Shown: positions 16,374-23,331 of the stretch, in pieces
Layout: the number at the start of each line of letters is the position of its first letter
Numbering within the stretch: the stretch's first letter is position 1
DNA from: Deltaproteobacteria bacterium
GTDB lineage: Bacteria; UBA10199; DSSB01; JACPFA01
Assembly: GCA_016183235.1 (NCBI GenBank)
Contig: JACPFA010000042.1
Coordinates: forward strand, 62,001-126,000
DNA: 64,000 bases
Direction of reading: 5' to 3'
Translations under genes and position numbers: made by a program
The notes under the pieces: generated by a model
Told to the model about the DNA's origin: nothing
The model's input: only the letters and a program-made list of their open reading frames with translations
Database searches by the model: none

Positions 16374-16425
16374 CGATCCCCTTTACATAAATGACTTAAC
16401 TCTTACAACTTTCATTATTTAACCG

Positions 16426-16441
16426 TGCAAGATTCCTGCCA
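16426..16441 (-). promoter_or_regulatory. Sigma-54 (-24/-12) promoter of the FliA-like sigma gene
   Basis: Minus strand TGGCAGGAATCTTGCA: GG and GC separated by exactly 10 bp, with TGGCA and TTGCA flanks, a near-consensus sigma-54 element. Predicted transcription start is near 16415, about 42 bp before the start codon at 16373. Confidence 0.75.
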
Positions 16442-16584
16442 GACTCTAAACTTAGTTCGACAATTTTTCAAAGAGCAACTAACTAAAATAATTAAACTTT
16501 TTTAAATTTCCCAGGCCTTAAATTTTTGACGCAGCCCGTTATTTTTTTCTTTTGGGGTGCCCACACCACAAAAGGTGGGACTCG

Positions 16585-16929
16585 CTACACCAGGATGTTG
16601 GGTGCCTCATATAAAAGATCAGTAATGGCTTGCTTCATTTGCTGTTTCAAAGGTTCAGGCAACTTAGCATAGGGCCCTTGATCAACGGCTTCACTCGTGA
16701 TCCAACTCAACACCTTGCGCCGTAAACGCGGGTTACGACCTGGCCCCTGCAATAATTTCGCAATCGTCGCTCCGGCCGCAGCGAAATTCACACTGATTTT
16801 TTCCACCAACTGTTCACCTGGCACCTTGGCTTCAGGGGTTTGGGGCTTAACAGGCGTGCTAGGTAAGGGTGTCCAGTGTAAACCACCCAAAAGTTCAGTC
16901 AAACGAGGGGGAATGCGTTCAAAACCCAT
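16585..16929 (-). CDS. Small T3SS-locus protein of unknown function
   Basis: 114 residues, no signal peptide and no membrane span. The N-terminus is Pro-rich (to about 40) and the rest is helical, with a basic patch GPGRNPRLRRKVLSWITSEA. No family is recognised. It is 17 bp downstream of the 163-residue Gly-zipper protein and probably shares its promoter. A chaperone or partner of that protein is possible but not shown. Confidence 0.6.
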   Translation of the reverse strand: MGFERIPPRLTELLGGLHWTPLPSTPVKPQTPEAKVPGEQLVEKISVNFAAAGATIAKLLQGPGRNPRLRRKVLSWITSEAVDQGPYAKLPEPLKQQMKQAITDLLYEAPNILV

Positions 16930-16946
16930 AGTTCATTTCCTTTTAT

Positions 16947-17438
16947 CTAAACCGATTTATCCATTTCTTTGATGGCTTGACCTGCCGCCTCTGAACGAAG
17001 CCCAAAAGTTTTGGCCCGCTCTGGATACAAACCATCGGTATTAAAATTGTTGATGGAGGGCTGCTCCATACCCATCGTTTGAACATCACCAAACCCAGGG
17101 GCCGCGCCTTGGAATGGGCTATTCATTTGCAAAATTTGTTCGCTCACGCTCATGTCTTGCCATTTCTTGGCCTGTTGTTTGTCAGCTGAGCGATCCGACC
17201 ACTGGCCCAAACGATAAGCCGTCCCACCAATGAGGCCCCCTAAAGGCCCAAACAAAGAGCCCAAACCACCGGCTAAACGCCCTAAAAACCCAAAGGCTCG
17301 CTTAAAAAAATACTTAAATTTTTCGCCAAAAGTGGGCTTGTCGAGGCGATTGCCCCCTACTACGGGCACCCATTCGTTTTTTAATAAATTCCTGTTTTGA
17401 TTTAACTTTATGTTATTATTGACAAAATCCATATTCAC
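16947..17438 (-). CDS. Putative T3SS translocator-like protein with glycine-zipper segment
   Basis: 163 residues without a signal peptide. An N-terminal Asn-rich part is followed by a Lys/Phe-rich stretch and a Gly-rich hydrophobic segment (about 50-75: FLGRLAGGLGSLFGPLGGLI), able to form a membrane hairpin. The C-terminal half is polar. Small translocators of T3SSs have such a segment, but no sequence family is recognised, so this is inference from context. The promoter-like motif GAAACT-N17-CGATAA lies upstream. Confidence 0.6.
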   Translation of the reverse strand: MNMDFVNNNIKLNQNRNLLKNEWVPVVGGNRLDKPTFGEKFKYFFKRAFGFLGRLAGGLGSLFGPLGGLIGGTAYRLGQWSDRSADKQQAKKWQDMSVSEQILQMNSPFQGAAPGFGDVQTMGMEQPSINNFNTDGLYPERAKTFGLRSEAAGQAIKEMDKSV

Positions 17439-17460
17439 CTACAAATCTTAACTAGGAATA

Positions 17461-17489
17461 TTATCGACACCTTACCCCCTCAAAGTTTC
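17461..17489 (-). promoter_or_regulatory. Putative FliA-like sigma promoter, copy C
   Basis: Minus strand GAAACT, 17 bp, CGATAA (TTATCG at 17461-17466). The octamer is GTCGATAA, one change from the FliA -10 GCCGATAA. It lies 23 bp before the gene starting at 17438. Confidence 0.55.
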
Positions 17490-17512
17490 TTGAGAACTAT
17501 TTAGAGTTCTAA

Positions 17513-17638
17513 GGGGACCTCTAAAAAGGGTCCAGATGCAAGGCGCCCGCAAAGACGCGACCGGAGCGTATATGGAAATACGTGAGGATCGCGGCTTTGT
17601 GGGCAACGCGGCAGATGGGCCCTTTTTAGAGGTCCCCT
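17513..17638. repeat. CAGATG-dyad repeat downstream of sctJ
   Basis: Arms GGGGACCTCTAAAAAGGGTC and GGGCCCTTTTTAGAGGTCCCC (21 bases, last base 17638 region) match the copy at 7703. The sctJ stop codon (17637-17639) lies at the edge of the right arm, so on the minus strand the hairpin directly follows the gene end. Confidence 0.85.
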
Positions 17639-18560
17639 AGGCTTTTTTTTCTGCGGGGGTAGGTTTGGCTGTACTCTTGGTGCCCCCCTCGACTACCTTG
17701 GCTTCGATCATTTTAGGGTTTTCTGTCGCAGTTAAGGCCGCAGGGCCGGCATTGAGTTTAGCAATTTTAAGTTCTTGTCGAAGTTTGGTCATGCGAATCA
17801 CATTAAAAATCAGCCCGGCTGAAACCACAATTAACAAAACCAACATCACACTGGCGTAAATTTTAAATCGGCCTTTTGAAGCCGATGTCATGACCATGCC
17901 CGCAATCGAAGTCATATTTTGGGGCAAGTTATTGCCCACCACCGTAGGCCCTTCCCCCATGCTTTTGGGCAAATCCACAAAAGATAAAACCACGGCTACA
18001 TCTCGGGGGTCTAAGCCTTCAACGGCGTTCGCCACATAGCGTTGAATCTTGGCCTCGGTAAGATTGTTATTACTTTGATCGCTGCGCGCTTGAATTAATA
18101 CCGAGGCACTAGGGCGCTTAGAGCCTTGGGTCTCGGTGGAAAATTCACTCACCGTAGGAATGTTGAGAATCACTGAAGCACTGACGATCCCAGGATAATC
18201 TTTTTCTAAATTCTTAACGAGCGTGCCTTGCAGGCCCAACATTTTTTTACAACGTTCTTCTTCAATGCTAGGCACCAACGAGTCTTTACCACAAAGCTCT
18301 TCCATGCCAACTCGAGGGGGCCTCGGCAAATTGCGTTCTTGCAATACTTTGCGGGCTGCAATCACATCTTTTTTTGCTACCTTGACCAAATAAGAAACAT
18401 CTTGGGCCTTTTCGGTGCGATCAACCTGAGCCCCAATGCCCTCTTCATGCAGGGCCACAAAGATATCATTGGCATCCCGTTCACTCAAATCGTGTTGCAC
18501 CACCACACCTCCGCAACCGGAAAAGAGGGCTAATAAAATTAAAATACGAACAAATTTCAT
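17637..18560 (-). CDS. sctJ: T3SS inner-membrane ring lipoprotein SctJ
   Basis: 307 residues. A lipoprotein signal with lipobox LFSGC near residue 16 is followed by the two SctJ ring-building motifs (ANDIFVALHEEGIGA, DVSYLVKVAKKDVIAARKVL; KNLEKDYPGIVSASVILNIP), then a C-terminal membrane helix at about 233-256 and a short cytoplasmic tail. Lipidation, a single C-terminal helix and the short length identify it as injectisome SctJ, not flagellar FliF of about 550 residues. It is 2 bp downstream of a TPR gene. The cytoplasmic tail of some 50 residues is where the FliG-like protein would be expected to bind. Confidence 0.93.
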   Translation of the reverse strand: MKFVRILILLALFSGCGGVVVQHDLSERDANDIFVALHEEGIGAQVDRTEKAQDVSYLVKVAKKDVIAARKVLQERNLPRPPRVGMEELCGKDSLVPSIEEERCKKMLGLQGTLVKNLEKDYPGIVSASVILNIPTVSEFSTETQGSKRPSASVLIQARSDQSNNNLTEAKIQRYVANAVEGLDPRDVAVVLSFVDLPKSMGEGPTVVGNNLPQNMTSIAGMVMTSASKGRFKIYASVMLVLLIVVSAGLIFNVIRMTKLRQELKIAKLNAGPAALTATENPKMIEAKVVEGGTKSTAKPTPAEKKA

Positions 18561-18562
18561 AA

Positions 18563-18982
18563 TTATTTAGAATTGTTTGGCTCTGGGGCAAATCCCTTGT
18601 CTACCAGCTCCAGCAAGGCCCTGGCAAAATCACCTGATTTGCCTTGCGGATCAAGGGTTGAGGCCTTGTTTAACATCGCACGAGATTTATCAGATTTACC
18701 TGAAAAAAATAAAGATTCCCCTAGATAAGCTAGGGCAAAGGCACTATCCGGCACCAATTTAAGGGCCTTCTCATAAATCCTAATGGCCTCTTCAAATTTA
18801 TGTTGAACAAAAAAGACATTGCCCAAACCCACTAGTGGAACCTCGCTATTGGGGGCTAAAACACTCACCCCCTCAAACACGGCTTGGGCCTCTTTAAAGC
18901 GTTGCATGCTCAGGTAAAGATAGCCTGCCTCTAACATGATACGTTGGTTTTCGGTTTCCATTTCAACGATAGGTGTTTCCAC
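18563..18982 (-). CDS. TPR protein upstream of sctJ
   Basis: 139 residues, TPR-type repeats at about 12-120 (LEAGYLYLSMQRFKEAQAVF, ALAYLGESLFFSGKSDKSRA). A GTG start is chosen because a strong GGAGG lies 5 bp upstream of it. It resembles SctG/SycD-like TPR chaperones or assembly proteins found near sctJ in some T3SS loci. Coupling to sctJ is tight (2 bp). Confidence 0.75.
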   Translation of the reverse strand: METPIVEMETENQRIMLEAGYLYLSMQRFKEAQAVFEGVSVLAPNSEVPLVGLGNVFFVQHKFEEAIRIYEKALKLVPDSAFALAYLGESLFFSGKSDKSRAMLNKASTLDPQGKSGDFARALLELVDKGFAPEPNNSK

Positions 18983-19019
18983 ATCGACCTCCCTCCATGA
19001 TGATAACCGAAAAAAAGAA

Positions 19020-19054
19020 AGAAGGTAACTTGAATTTTCTCCAAATTACCTTCT
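19020..19054 (-). terminator. Rho-independent terminator
   Basis: Stem AGAAGGTAA/TTACCTTCT with a loop of 17 bp; on the minus strand it is followed by a T-rich run (TTCTTTTTTTC). It lies after the 170-residue substrate-like gene and before the sctJ operon. Confidence 0.7.
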
Positions 19055-19088
19055 CGAAATCCTTTAATTGATTCATTAAAACTACGTC

Positions 19089-19601
19089 TTAAGGCCTAAA
19101 GTTACGAATCGTATTGGTCGCAGCATCGTAACGGGCCTTCTCAAAGTTTGATAACATCATGACGGTTTGGGTTTTCATGCTCAAGTCGGCCTGCATTTTT
19201 ACCAACTGCATTTGCCCTAAAAACATTTCATTCATATCAAAGGTATCGCCGCCATTCATAGGCGAAGAAGGTGTCGTTCCCGCGCCGCTCGGCCCCGAGC
19301 TAGGATTTACAGGATAGCCATCAGGTGGACCAATAGCCTTATTCCAACCGTATCCACCGTATCCACCATAACCACCACCGCCACCTGAGCCACCAAAGGT
19401 GCTCACCGCGGCATTGACCACTTGAGAGCCAGTGGGATTATAGGCTTGCAACCAAGGCCCTGCTAATTGAGAACCTTCGCTGATGGTTTTATTGAGTGTA
19501 TTGAAAAATTTGTCGCTACCGCCAAAAACGCTTTGGCTCGGCACTTTATTCCCAGGTACAATCGGGTTAAAGGTTGTGACATCGACTAAAGGCTTTTCCA
19601 T
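19089..19601 (-). CDS. Putative T3SS-secreted protein, Gly/Tyr-rich, third family member
   Basis: 170 residues, no signal peptide. A central Gly/Tyr-rich stretch (about 72-86) runs into the motif GYGWNKAI, and the C-terminal helix ends NTIRNFRP, comparable with VIRNWRPG of the 370-residue protein. The Gly-Tyr stretch resembles self-associating structural proteins. It is preceded by promoter-like copy B and followed by a terminator, so it is probably monocistronic and highly expressed, as expected for a needle, filament or major substrate. Inference only. Confidence 0.65.
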   Translation of the reverse strand: MEKPLVDVTTFNPIVPGNKVPSQSVFGGSDKFFNTLNKTISEGSQLAGPWLQAYNPTGSQVVNAAVSTFGGSGGGGGYGGYGGYGWNKAIGPPDGYPVNPSSGPSGAGTTPSSPMNGGDTFDMNEMFLGQMQLVKMQADLSMKTQTVMMLSNFEKARYDAATNTIRNFRP

Positions 19602-19639
19602 GTTAACCTCTTTTTAAAAAATACAATCTTTCAAGGTAA

Positions 19640-19668
19640 TTATCGAAGGGCCGCATGTGTAAAGTTGC
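19640..19668 (-). promoter_or_regulatory. Putative FliA-like sigma promoter, copy B
   Basis: Minus strand GCAACT, 17 bp, CGATAA (TTATCG at 19640-19645, AGTTGC at 19663-19668). It lies 38 bp before the gene starting at 19601. Confidence 0.55.
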
Positions 19669-19689
19669 CTGACTAAGCTAAATAACCAA

Positions 19690-19983
19690 CTATTTAGGAT
19701 CCTTAGCCTTATCGGCCATTTCAACCATCTGATATTTGATCTTTAACAACTCTTTAAAAAGTTCCGTGGTGAGATCAATCGCCTTCATGGCCTTGGCGGC
19801 TAACTTGCCTTTGCCCAACCCACTCTTTAATTGGGAGATTTTTTCGAGCTCTTGATAAACCTTACCGAAACTCTCGTTGAGTTCTTCAAATTGCTCGGTC
19901 TCTACCAAGCGCTCAATGCGAGGATAACCCGCGGTAGGGGGGCCCCCATTTTTAGTATTTGTACTAGAGGGTGATGGCGACAT
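19690..19983 (-). CDS. Small helical T3SS-locus protein
   Basis: 97 residues. The N-terminus is disordered and Ser/Pro/Gly-rich (1-22). Two amphipathic helices follow, separated by a Gly/Lys turn (KSGLGKGKLA). Size and helix-turn-helix form are compatible with a needle subunit (SctF), a chaperone (SctE-type) or a regulator, but no family signature is visible. It is the first gene of the leftward cluster, with a sigma-70-like promoter close to its start. Confidence 0.6.
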   Translation of the reverse strand: MSPSPSSTNTKNGGPPTAGYPRIERLVETEQFEELNESFGKVYQELEKISQLKSGLGKGKLAAKAMKAIDLTTELFKELLKIKYQMVEMADKAKDPK

Positions 19984-19993
19984 CGTTGATATT

Positions 19994-20022
19994 ATTAGAC
20001 GATTAACTTAACAATTAGTCAA
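19994..20022 (-). promoter_or_regulatory. Sigma-70-like promoter at the head of the T3SS cluster
   Basis: Minus strand TTGACT (20017-20022), 17-bp spacer, TCTAAT (19994-19999); each box is one base from consensus. The predicted start is only a few bases before the ATG at 19983, so the message would be nearly leaderless. Confidence 0.45.
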
Positions 20023-20047
20023 GCAAACTCTAAGAGCGTTATTTCTT

Positions 20048-20169
20048 GGGGCTGTTCAAAAATGCTCAGATACAAGGCAGCCGCAAAATTGCAACCGGAG
20101 CGTACATGGGAGTAAGTGAGGATTGCGATTTTGCGGCAACGCCGTAGATGGGCGTTTTTCAACAGCCCC
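20048..20169. repeat. CAGATG-dyad repeat with private arms GGGGCTGTTCAAAAA
   Basis: The same core layout as the copies at 7703 and 17513 (GGAGCGTACATGG, GTAGATGGG) but different arms (GGGGCTGTTCAAAAA/TTTTTCAACAGCCCC). The last codons and the stop of the Crp/Fnr gene fall inside the right arm. Confidence 0.8.
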
Positions 20170-20908
20170 CGGCGATTTTTTTGAGGGCCGAGATCTTGGC
20201 CAGGCATACCCGTTGCCCATGCTTATGAACAATAATCCCCTTGCGCTTAAACTGGCTTAATAAGCGAATGACCGTCTCGGGGGTGGTGCCGATCATCCCC
20301 GCCATTTCCCTACGCGTAATAATAAGATCAAACTCACCTTGATCGCCCTTCTCTTTGCCAAATTTATCTTTCAAAAATAACAAGAGCCCCGCTAATCGGG
20401 CAGGGACTTTTTTATGAACGATCGAGGTTAATGCCTCCTCGGCTTGCCGCAAATCTTTGGATAACAACGAAAAAACCTGGAGTGCAATGCGAAGATGGTT
20501 GGCCAAAAGGTTAAAAAAGACCTCCCGGCTTAAAAAACAAACCGTCGTGTCTTCGATGGCTTCGGCGGTTGCCGTATACAGCTCGTCGGCCAACAGTGCA
20601 CGATAACCCATAATGTCGCTGGGCCCCGCAATCCGCACGATGCGCTCGTAGCCTGCATCATCGACCTTGTAGATTTTTACGGCACCTTTTTTGATACACA
20701 GAAAACCCGTGGCCGGGGTATCTTGGCAAAACAACGTTTGATGGCTTTTAAATTGTTGGATAATTTTAACTTGGTCTAAATTTTCCAACTCTTCGGCTGA
20801 AAGATCTTTAAAGATCGTCTCTTTTAAGATGGGGCACTGCTTACACCGAAAAGTTCGGGCTTGTTCTTGATGACCCTGCTGTTCCCATACGACTTCTTGC
20901 ATCTTCAC
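20159..20908 (-). CDS. Crp/Fnr-family transcriptional regulator
   Basis: 249 residues: an N-terminal extension with CKQC (C22, C25), a cyclic-nucleotide-binding-type beta-roll (about 35-150) and a C-terminal winged helix (TRREMAGMIGTTPETVIRLL) of FNR/DNR type. FNR iron-sulfur ligands are only partly matched: two Cys near the N-terminus and C124, without the third N-terminal Cys at the classic spacing. Redox sensing is therefore uncertain. The recognition helix keeps E and R but lacks the Ser of FNR. The last residues (AGGC) are coded by a palindromic repeat. It may link T3SS or nitrate genes to oxygen or nitrogen-oxide status, which is inference. Confidence 0.88.
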   Translation of the reverse strand: MKMQEVVWEQQGHQEQARTFRCKQCPILKETIFKDLSAEELENLDQVKIIQQFKSHQTLFCQDTPATGFLCIKKGAVKIYKVDDAGYERIVRIAGPSDIMGYRALLADELYTATAEAIEDTTVCFLSREVFFNLLANHLRIALQVFSLLSKDLRQAEEALTSIVHKKVPARLAGLLLFLKDKFGKEKGDQGEFDLIITRREMAGMIGTTPETVIRLLSQFKRKGIIVHKHGQRVCLAKISALKKIAGGC

Positions 20909-21073
20909 ACTACAATAGATACTCGACTCGCCCTAAGATTGCCATGTTTGTCATCAGTTTTAGGCATGACTTCTATCAGCACGAATTGCTGAATAAATTT
21001 TTTTGAGGCGGGCTGAGACTTGGAGGGGTTTGTCGGATTTTATAGTATTTCAACTTTTTGATAGTATGTTTTC

Positions 21074-21150
21074 TGTCATCCTCGCGAAAGCGGGGATCCA
21101 GTTCTGTAAGTAGGTTTAAGCACTGGGTCCCCGCCTTCGCGGGGATGACA
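21074..21150. repeat. Palindromic repeat (GTCATCCTCGCGAAAGCGGGG)
   Basis: Arms TGTCATCC(T/C)CGCGAA-GCGGGGA and their complement around a 30-bp loop, between the Crp/Fnr gene and the FHA-PEGA gene. The rest of 20909-21177 shows no gene. Confidence 0.8.
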
Positions 21151-21177
21151 GCCTATTTAAAAGTTAAAACACTATGA

Positions 21178-23268
21178 TTACTGCAGGGGTTCAAGTTTAA
21201 TAATGACTGGCTTGATCGACGATATTTCAAGGTTAAAGCGGATTTCGATGGGCTTGTAGCCGTCTTTATTGGCCTGCACCCGATAGGTCCCCACCATAAG
21301 ATCCGACAAGATCAAAGGCGTAGGTTGCCCAATGGGGTTGCCATTAATCGTAATCTGCGCCCCCGAAGGCTCGGTGGCAATGTAAACCGCCGATTTAATG
21401 GGATAGAGCCGATTATATAATGTGGCCGCTTGACTCTTCACTTTTTCATCGGTGGTATTGAGCACCACATTCACAATTTTAGCTAGGGCTTGCCCTGCCT
21501 GCCCCGTCGCAGAATAAACTTCGGCTAAGCCAAGCTCAGCCTGATGGGCATAAGCCTTATCGGCTATAGCCTTTTCAAAATAGCCTTGGGCTTGTTCATA
21601 GTTTTGAGTCTTTAAAAAAGATTTCCCTAATAAATAATGAATCTGCCCCAATTCTTGTTTATCTGGATTGCGTTTGAGGGCTTCGATGAGATGTTCGATG
21701 GCTTGGTTGTATTGCCCTTTGTTAATGGCGTTGCGCCCCAGGTTAACATAATTGCCCGCCGGGGTTGTGCCTAAAGTAAAATTGGCACTGTAGGGAATAT
21801 TGACATCCATGTTGAGCGTGTCGGTCTTATCTTCAAAACCCTCTTTACGTAAGGTGAGTTTATGCTGCCCGAGTGGCAGGTTGCCTTTAAAAGGCGTCTC
21901 CCCTACTTTTTTACCATCGATCAAAACCGCCGCCCCACTGGGTTCGCTCGTGAGGGTGGCAGGAAAGCTTGCCAACTCTTCATCTTTAACATTTAAAACA
22001 TATTCACGATTTTGATTATTCAGCACAAACTCCCGCCGATACTTAATGCGCGGGAGGGTGCCGGCAGTACCCGATACCGATTGCAGCTCGCGTAGCTCCA
22101 CCACATATTTCCCCAATGGCACATAGATGGGTTTGCCAAAGGCAACGTTTTGCACCTTCAAGGGTTTGGGTTGAAAATTCTCGTATTCAAAGGCCCCTTC
22201 TAAATAGAGGTTTCCGTTCTTGGGTAGGGCATCTAATTTAATAGCACCCAAGAGAGTGCCAAATTCTACTTTGGCTAATTCATCTTGGGCATTAAATTGA
22301 ACGGTCTTTTTTTCTTTAACGGTTTCCCCAATTTCTTCTAAAAGATATTCGGCAGTAAATTGTGTAGGAGCTTTAATATTCGCTAAAATACTCACTTGGA
22401 AAGGAGTAGTGCCAAGCTCTTTGCCTTCGTAGTAAACTCGCGCGGGCACAGGCTGAGAACTTGCTTCAATAAGCACTGAGACTTTTTTGTCGGTGACAGG
22501 GGGTGGTTCTGTTTTCACCACATGCACTTGATTCTTGATTGGCTTGGTTTCTTTGTGGGGTGACGTGAGTAGACGATTAACCTTAGCAACAATGGGGCCA
22601 CGGTATTGATAAATGGCAACGCCTGCTAAAACAATCACTAAAAAACCTAACAACCAAGCGACCCCACTACCCCGTTTAGGTTGGGTGGCTATTGTACCTA
22701 CTTCGGCAGGAACGGGTAATTCTGCTTCGCTTCCAGGTTCGGCAACAAATGCAGCTGTGTCACCTGGCACCTCGGGCGATTGGGTTTCAGGTGGGGTTTC
22801 TAATTCGGTTTTTTCAGGTTCAACTATTTTAGGATGGGGAGTTTTTTCTTCCTCGACCGCTGGCTCTTCATAAGTATGCTCTACCGGCGATTGCAACAAA
22901 CGTAAGGTATAAATCCCTGCCTTCACGGTATCTAAATGACTGAGGCTGGTTTCGCTCAAAATCTTTTTTTGATTAACATAGGTACCATTGCGCGAACCAA
23001 TATCGCGCACCGTGACCATCCCATTTTGAAAACGCAAAATGGCATGCGAACGCGACACGCTATTGTCTTCTAAAAGGATGGCATTAATATTGGCCCTTCC
23101 TAAGGTGATGTCACCGGGTTGATTCAAAGAGAACCAAATACCCGGGTTGGGGCCTATGACCACCTCTAAAATAGGATAATCTTTCCCCTCGGGTTTTAGG
23201 CCGTTGGCTGCTTGTTCGAGCTCTTGATAAGCCTTAATAAACGTATTTTCATCCGACAACGCCATCAT
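21178..23268 (-). CDS. FHA-transmembrane-PEGA-TPR protein
   Basis: 696 residues. The FHA domain spans about 35-125 (LGR 56-58, SRSH 72-75, GSRNGTY 91-97). An acidic Pro-rich linker leads to one membrane helix (about 203-221). The rest should be periplasmic: PEGA-like domains near 263-320 and 350-430, a clear PEGA at about 455-520 (SEPSGAAVLIDGKKVGETPF), TPR units (about 527-620), and a last PEGA (about 638-696). Injectisome SctD also has a cytoplasmic FHA-like fold, one membrane helix and repeated periplasmic modules. Since no ordinary sctD is present, a SctD-like ring role is an attractive but untested idea. A signalling scaffold for a Ser/Thr kinase is the alternative. Confidence 0.85.
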   Translation of the reverse strand: MMALSDENTFIKAYQELEQAANGLKPEGKDYPILEVVIGPNPGIWFSLNQPGDITLGRANINAILLEDNSVSRSHAILRFQNGMVTVRDIGSRNGTYVNQKKILSETSLSHLDTVKAGIYTLRLLQSPVEHTYEEPAVEEEKTPHPKIVEPEKTELETPPETQSPEVPGDTAAFVAEPGSEAELPVPAEVGTIATQPKRGSGVAWLLGFLVIVLAGVAIYQYRGPIVAKVNRLLTSPHKETKPIKNQVHVVKTEPPPVTDKKVSVLIEASSQPVPARVYYEGKELGTTPFQVSILANIKAPTQFTAEYLLEEIGETVKEKKTVQFNAQDELAKVEFGTLLGAIKLDALPKNGNLYLEGAFEYENFQPKPLKVQNVAFGKPIYVPLGKYVVELRELQSVSGTAGTLPRIKYRREFVLNNQNREYVLNVKDEELASFPATLTSEPSGAAVLIDGKKVGETPFKGNLPLGQHKLTLRKEGFEDKTDTLNMDVNIPYSANFTLGTTPAGNYVNLGRNAINKGQYNQAIEHLIEALKRNPDKQELGQIHYLLGKSFLKTQNYEQAQGYFEKAIADKAYAHQAELGLAEVYSATGQAGQALAKIVNVVLNTTDEKVKSQAATLYNRLYPIKSAVYIATEPSGAQITINGNPIGQPTPLILSDLMVGTYRVQANKDGYKPIEIRFNLEISSIKPVIIKLEPLQ

Positions 23269-23283
23269 TTACTCCTTAAATTC

Positions 23284-23312
23284 TTGAAATCTCATCATAA
23301 TTAGCTTATCCT
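23284..23312 (+). promoter_or_regulatory. Sigma-70-like promoter for the TPR gene
   Basis: TTGAAA (23284-23289), 17-bp spacer, TATCCT (23307-23312), located 19 bp before the ATG at 23332 in a divergent intergenic region. Confidence 0.4.
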
Positions 23313-23331
23313 GTGAGGGACCGCCATACCT

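Noticed and set aside
6565-18560. A true flagellar operon
   Set aside because: The ring protein is a 307-residue lipoprotein of SctJ type and no rod, hook, filament or motor gene is present; TPR chaperones and low-complexity substrates fit a non-flagellar system better.
20920-20945. Possible sigma-54 element before the Crp/Fnr gene (TGGCAATCTTAGGGCG on the minus strand)
   Set aside because: Spacing is right, but the -12 box reads GGGC instead of TTGC.
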